This document shows positions 4,854 through 8,207 of a stretch of 8,207 bases of DNA, piece after piece (the stretch's first letter is position 1; each line of letters opens with the position of its first letter). Where the stretch lies: NCBI GenBank assembly GCA_030646595.1, contig JAUSKS010000257.1:1-8207 (forward strand), read 5' to 3'. The DNA is from Gallionellaceae bacterium (lineage in GTDB: Bacteria; Pseudomonadota; Gammaproteobacteria; Burkholderiales; Gallionellaceae). The translations under genes were made by a program, and so were the position numbers. A model generated the notes under the pieces. The model saw nothing but the letters and a program-made list of their open reading frames with translations, had not been told where the DNA came from and ran no database searches.

Positions 4854-5369
4854 ATGTCATACAGTAATGTCATTGGCACGTTGCGCGCAGGATGGGTGCC
4901 CGTACCTGTTTTTTGGCGTGGGCTGGGTGCTGTGGTGTTGGGCATAGTGCTGGCGCAATGGACATGGATATTATTTGCACCACATCCTACAATTGTTGCT
5001 GCGACCCCACACCGGGGAATAGCTGAAGAAACGGCGCATATATTTGGACAGGTAATTTCCGGAGCCTCGGTGGCGACAACGATGGCTTTGCCCAATGTGC
5101 AACTGGTAGGCGTATTTGCTGGCAGTGTAGGGCAACCCGGGTTTGCGATTTTGAAGCTGGATGACAAGCGTCAGATTGGTGTGGCCGTGGGAGAGGAAGT
5201 GGCACCGGGTACGACCTTGCGCGAGGTTCATCCTGATTTTGTGTTGCTGGAGCGTGCGGGGGTGCAGCAGCAGGTGAACATGGACCAGAAAGCGTCGAAT
5301 ATTTCGGTGGCAAGCGCCGTACCCGTAGTGAACCGAAAGAATGGCATGGCTTCTGTCATAAGGCGATAG
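4854..5369 (+). CDS. gspC: Type II secretion system inner-membrane connector GspC (short form)
   Basis: This 171-residue protein has a short cytoplasmic N-terminus, one membrane segment at about 22-41 (GLGAVVLGIVLAQWTWILF), a periplasmic linker, and a homology-region (HR) domain at about 80-142. The HR core is NVQLVGVFAG, FAILKLDDKRQIGVAVGEEV, and FVLLERAGVQQQV. GspC links the inner-membrane platform to the N0 domain of the secretin GspD through the HR domain. The usual C-terminal PDZ or coiled-coil domain is absent: only about 30 polar residues follow the HR domain, making the protein shorter than the roughly 270-300 residues of well-known GspC. AGGGG seven bases before ATG 4854 supports the start. 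It is the first gene of the operon; gspD follows after 56 bp. Confidence 0.88.
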   Translation: MSYSNVIGTLRAGWVPVPVFWRGLGAVVLGIVLAQWTWILFAPHPTIVAATPHRGIAEETAHIFGQVISGASVATTMALPNVQLVGVFAGSVGQPGFAILKLDDKRQIGVAVGEEVAPGTTLREVHPDFVLLERAGVQQQVNMDQKASNISVASAVPVVNRKNGMASVIRR

Positions 5370-5425
5370 GGACTGCTGGTCCGGGAGCAATAATCAGGGT
5401 AACAAAAATAATTCAGGTATTTATT

Positions 5426-7474
5426 ATGCGTCGTCTGTTAAACATGAGAATTATGCCGGTGCTTGTATGCGGCGCATTATTGTTTTCTACTATGGCGGAC
5501 GGTGCTCCAGAAGAAAAAGTCTCACTTAATTTTGTGAATGCGGACATTGGCGAAGTGGTCAAGGCGGTATCGCATATTACTGGTCGCAACTTTCTGATTG
5601 ACCCGCGCGTTAAAGGCACGATCAATATTATTTCTTCCACGCCCATTCCTGCTTCTTTGGCCTATGAAATTCTGCTTTCTGCCTTGCGTTTGCAAGGCTT
5701 TGCGGCGGTAGAGTCAGATGGTATTACCAAAGTGATGCCGGAAGCCGAGGCCAAACTGCACATCGGTTCATCTAATAATCAGCGTAGTCGGCGCGGACAT
5801 GGGGATAAGCTGATGACACGGGTGTATGTATTGAAATATGAATCCGCCGCACAACTGGTGCCCATTTTGCGGCCCCTGATTGCGCCCAATAACATCGTAG
5901 TGGCCTACCCTAACAGTAATACCCTGGTGGTAACGGATTACGCCAGTAATCTGAAACGCATCGAACAAATTATAGATACCATAGATCAACCTAGTGCGGA
6001 AACACCGGTGATGATTCCGTTGCAGCGTGCTTCGGCCATGGAAGTGGCGCAGACCATTACCCGCTTGATGCAGGATAGCGCCGCCCCTGGCGGTGCTGGA
6101 GACTCCAGCATGCGCTTTGTTTTGACGGCTGATGTGCGTACTAATAGTTTATTGCTGCGCACTGATAATCCGGCACGCGTGGCGCGTGTGCGCGAACTGG
6201 CAGAAAAGCTCGATATTGAAACCGGTACGCCGGGCAATATGCATGTGGTGTATTTGAAAAATGCTGAGGCCGCGAAAATGGCCCAGACTTTACGTGCGGT
6301 GATGTCGGGCGAGGTAGCTGTTGTAGCTGCGCCCGCAGCGACGCCCGCAGCAGTGGCTAGTAACGCTGCTTTTAGCGGCGGGGCAGCTCCCTCCGGAAAT
6401 GGCATTATCCAGGCTGATGCGGCATCAAATGCTTTAATCATTACCGCTTCCAATACGGTTTACAATAATTTGCGCGCGGTGATTGAAATGTTGGACGTGC
6501 GTCGCGCGCAAGTATTTGTTGAGGCGCTGATCGTTGAAGTGACAGCCGACAAGGCAGCAGAATTTGGAGTGCAGTGGCAGGATTTAACCGGCATTAATCG
6601 TGATGGTGCGCAAGTAATCGGCGGCACCAATTTTGGCGGCGCGGGAAATAATATTATCGGTGTCACGCAAAATATTGGTTCTGTCGGGCAAGGCTTGAAC
6701 ATAGGCGTAGTGAATGGCACGATGACTCTGCCGGTTGTAGGGACGGTGCTTAATCTGGGCATGCTGGCGCGCGCTTTGGAAACAGATGCCAAGGCCAATA
6801 TTCTGTCCACACCTAACCTGCTTACGCTGGACAATGAAGAAGCAAAAATTGTTATAGGCCAGAACGTGCCTTTTATTACCGGCAGTTACGCTAAGACTGG
6901 TAATGCAGAGTCGGCATCCCCCTTTCAGACCATAGAGCGCAAGGATGTCGGGCTGACCCTGCGCATCAAGCCGCAAGTTTCGGAAGGCGGCATTGTGAAG
7001 TTGCAGGTGTTCCAGGAAGTCTCCAGTGTGCAGGATCAGACGGTCAATAATGCCGCAGGCATTGTCACCAACAAGCGCTCGCTGGAATCTACTGTGCTGG
7101 TGGATGAAGGGCAGATTGTGGTGTTGGGTGGTTTGATTCAGGATTCTGTTACCAGCGGTGAGGACAGGGTGCCGATATTGGGCAGCATTCCACTGCTGGG
7201 CGGCTTATTCCGTCATGAAACACGGCGTCGTACCAAGACCAATTTGATGGTATTCATCCGTCCTTACATCATGCGTACTGCATCGGCCACACAAGGTATG
7301 ACCCAGGACCGCTATGAATATTTGCGCGGCGAACAACAGCAAAGCCAATTGCCTTCCCGCCTGATATTGCCGGATATGCCCGCGCCGGAAATTCCGCCTT
7401 TCCAGTTGAAGCAGGAACTGCTGTTGCCGACCGCGCCTATAGCGGCCAGTGCCCCTGCCGCGACACAACCCTAG
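5426..7474 (+). CDS. gspD: Type II secretion system outer-membrane secretin GspD
   Basis: This 682-residue protein is of normal length for the family. A Sec signal peptide covers about 1-26 (cleavage near ADG-AP). Then come the N0 domain (31-108, VSLNFVNADIGEVVKAVSHITG), N1 (131-188, YVLKYESAAQLVPILRPLI), N2 (194-264) and N3 (271-358, with an Ala/Pro/Gly-rich loop at about 295-323). The secretin core runs from about 360 to 617 and carries the signature VPILGSIPLLGGLF at 582-595 and FIRPYIM at 610-616. The last 65 residues form a Pro/Gln-rich tail that may include a pilotin-binding S region. GspD forms the multimeric gate through which folded exoproteins cross the outer membrane; N0 contacts GspC. 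ATG 5426 has a weak AGG ribosome binding site; ATG 5444 is a less likely alternative. Confidence 0.96.
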   Translation: MRRLLNMRIMPVLVCGALLFSTMADGAPEEKVSLNFVNADIGEVVKAVSHITGRNFLIDPRVKGTINIISSTPIPASLAYEILLSALRLQGFAAVESDGITKVMPEAEAKLHIGSSNNQRSRRGHGDKLMTRVYVLKYESAAQLVPILRPLIAPNNIVVAYPNSNTLVVTDYASNLKRIEQIIDTIDQPSAETPVMIPLQRASAMEVAQTITRLMQDSAAPGGAGDSSMRFVLTADVRTNSLLLRTDNPARVARVRELAEKLDIETGTPGNMHVVYLKNAEAAKMAQTLRAVMSGEVAVVAAPAATPAAVASNAAFSGGAAPSGNGIIQADAASNALIITASNTVYNNLRAVIEMLDVRRAQVFVEALIVEVTADKAAEFGVQWQDLTGINRDGAQVIGGTNFGGAGNNIIGVTQNIGSVGQGLNIGVVNGTMTLPVVGTVLNLGMLARALETDAKANILSTPNLLTLDNEEAKIVIGQNVPFITGSYAKTGNAESASPFQTIERKDVGLTLRIKPQVSEGGIVKLQVFQEVSSVQDQTVNNAAGIVTNKRSLESTVLVDEGQIVVLGGLIQDSVTSGEDRVPILGSIPLLGGLFRHETRRRTKTNLMVFIRPYIMRTASATQGMTQDRYEYLRGEQQQSQLPSRLILPDMPAPEIPPFQLKQELLLPTAPIAASAPAATQP

Positions 7475-7481
7475 TTGATGT

Positions 7482-8207
7482 ATGGACAGTACGCCTGCTC
7501 CCCTCGCTGACCGGCAAATTTACAGAAAAATTTCCTATACTTTTGCCAAAACCAATGGTGTGTTGCTGACACATTGCACCACTGAGAGCGCACAAGTTCA
7601 AGTGCGCATGGGTGCGACTGCTGAAGCACTGGCGGAAGTGCGGCGTGTGCTGGGTGTACCGGTGCAGGCTACCTTGCTGCCGCTGGATGTGTTCGACAAG
7701 GCGCTGGCCCATGCCTATGCCCAGGCTGATGGTTCGGCAGCAGCCTTGGTGGGTGATGTGGAGCAGGACATGGATTTGTCACAACTGATCCACGATCTGC
7801 CGCAGACCGAAGATTTGCTGGATGCAGAAAATGATGCGCCGGTGATACGCATGATAAATGCGCTGCTGACGCAAGCGGTGCGTGAACATGCTTCTGATAT
7901 TCATGTTGAGCCATTCGAGACACGCTCGGTGGTGCGCTTTCGCGTTGATGGCACGCTGAAAGATGTAGTTGAGCCGCATCGCGTATTGCATGCAGCGATG
8001 GTGTCGCGCATCAAGATCATGGCAGAGATGGACATCGCGGAAAAACGTCTACCACAGGACGGGCGCATTACGCTGCGTCTGGCCGGACGACCGGTGGATG
8101 TACGCGTATCTACTTTGCCAACGGGACATGGTGAACGTGTGGTGTTGCGTTTGCTGGACAAGGATGCCGGGCGTCTTGATCTGGAACGGTTGGGCATGGA
8201 TGGCGCA
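7482..8207 (+). CDS. gspE: Type II secretion system ATPase GspE, N-terminal part (cut by right edge)
   Basis: The frame is open from ATG 7482 to the window end (242 codons). Residues 1-90 form the N1E domain that docks on GspL. The conserved start of the T2SS/T4P ATPase core follows: APVIRMINALLTQAVREHASDIHVEP (119-144), RFRVDGTLKDV (152-162), SRIKIMAEMDIAEKRLPQDGRI (175-196) and DVRVSTLPTGHGERVVLRLLDK (206-227). Walker A, Asp box, Walker B and any zinc-binding Cys motif lie beyond the edge. GspE is the cytoplasmic hexameric motor that drives pseudopilus assembly. ATG 7482 is fixed by an in-frame TGA at 7476-7478. Only seven bases separate it from the gspD stop and no good Shine-Dalgarno is present, so translational coupling is likely. 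PilB is excluded mainly by the gspC-gspD context. Confidence 0.93.
   Translation, partial: MDSTPAPLADRQIYRKISYTFAKTNGVLLTHCTTESAQVQVRMGATAEALAEVRRVLGVPVQATLLPLDVFDKALAHAYAQADGSAAALVGDVEQDMDLSQLIHDLPQTEDLLDAENDAPVIRMINALLTQAVREHASDIHVEPFETRSVVRFRVDGTLKDVVEPHRVLHAAMVSRIKIMAEMDIAEKRLPQDGRITLRLAGRPVDVRVSTLPTGHGERVVLRLLDKDAGRLDLERLGMDGA

Noticed and set aside
5370..5425. GGAC-TGCTG-GTCC hairpin between gspC and gspD as a terminator
   Set aside because: The stem is only four pairs and no T-run follows; the genes are most simply read as one operon.
5465..5470. Cys15 in the GspD signal peptide as a lipoprotein site
   Set aside because: The residues before it (Val-Leu-Val-Cys) lack the small residue required at -1, and the hydrophobic stretch continues after the Cys.
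5986..6453. Minus-strand 155-codon frame under gspD
   Set aside because: It is an antisense shadow of the GspD N2/N3 region; the sense strand matches the secretin throughout.
7901..8197. Minus-strand 98-codon Arg/Ser-rich frame
   Set aside because: It is antisense to gspE, whose sense frame carries clear conserved ATPase motifs.

Overview
The window looks like chromosomal DNA of a Gram-negative proteobacterium. The right side opens a type II secretion (T2SS) operon in the order gspC-gspD-gspE, and the secretin needs an outer membrane. The moderate GC content, the short GspC and the large Ig-like/Kelch/RCC1 protein suggest a betaproteobacterium of the Nitrosomonadales/Gallionellales type. That assignment is inference, with low confidence below phylum level.

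Layout from left to right. (1) Positions 1-2330, minus strand: the N-terminal 776 codons of a very large secreted repeat protein that runs off the left edge. It has a long cationic signal sequence, a bacterial Ig-like (BIG2) domain split by six Kelch repeats, two Cys-rich InlB-type 'bacterial repeat' domains, and a second BIG2 first half followed directly by RCC1 repeats. No stop codon for this gene lies in the window. (2) Positions 2331-2812: an intergenic region with no convincing gene. It holds a GC hairpin followed by five T's on the plus strand, a small palindrome, a three-unit CACAGAG repeat and a 13-codon mini-ORF with a strong Shine-Dalgarno sequence. (3) Positions 2813-3396, minus strand: a higB-higA toxin-antitoxin pair, with a recognisable promoter and operator-like palindromes at 3403-3455. 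(4) Positions 3519-4631, minus strand: a 370-residue LuxR-type transcription regulator. (5) Positions 4632-4853: the divergent promoter region between that regulator and gspC, with a perfect 8-bp inverted repeat next to a TATACT -10 box. (6) Positions 4854-8207, plus strand: gspC, gspD and the first 242 codons of gspE, which is cut by the right edge before the Walker A motif.

How the parts may work together: GspC (inner-membrane connector), GspD (outer-membrane secretin) and GspE (cytoplasmic ATPase) belong to one T2SS machine. The left-hand repeat protein has a Sec-type signal and paired cysteines typical of extracytoplasmic folding, so it could be a T2SS or surface substrate, but nothing in the window proves this. 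The LuxR regulator is divergent from the gsp operon and may control it; the inverted repeat at 4811-4834 is the best candidate site. HigBA looks like an independent accessory module between the two blocks.

The most interesting observation is architectural. In the left protein the same loop of a BIG2 Ig fold appears to host a Kelch propeller in one copy and an RCC1 propeller in the next.
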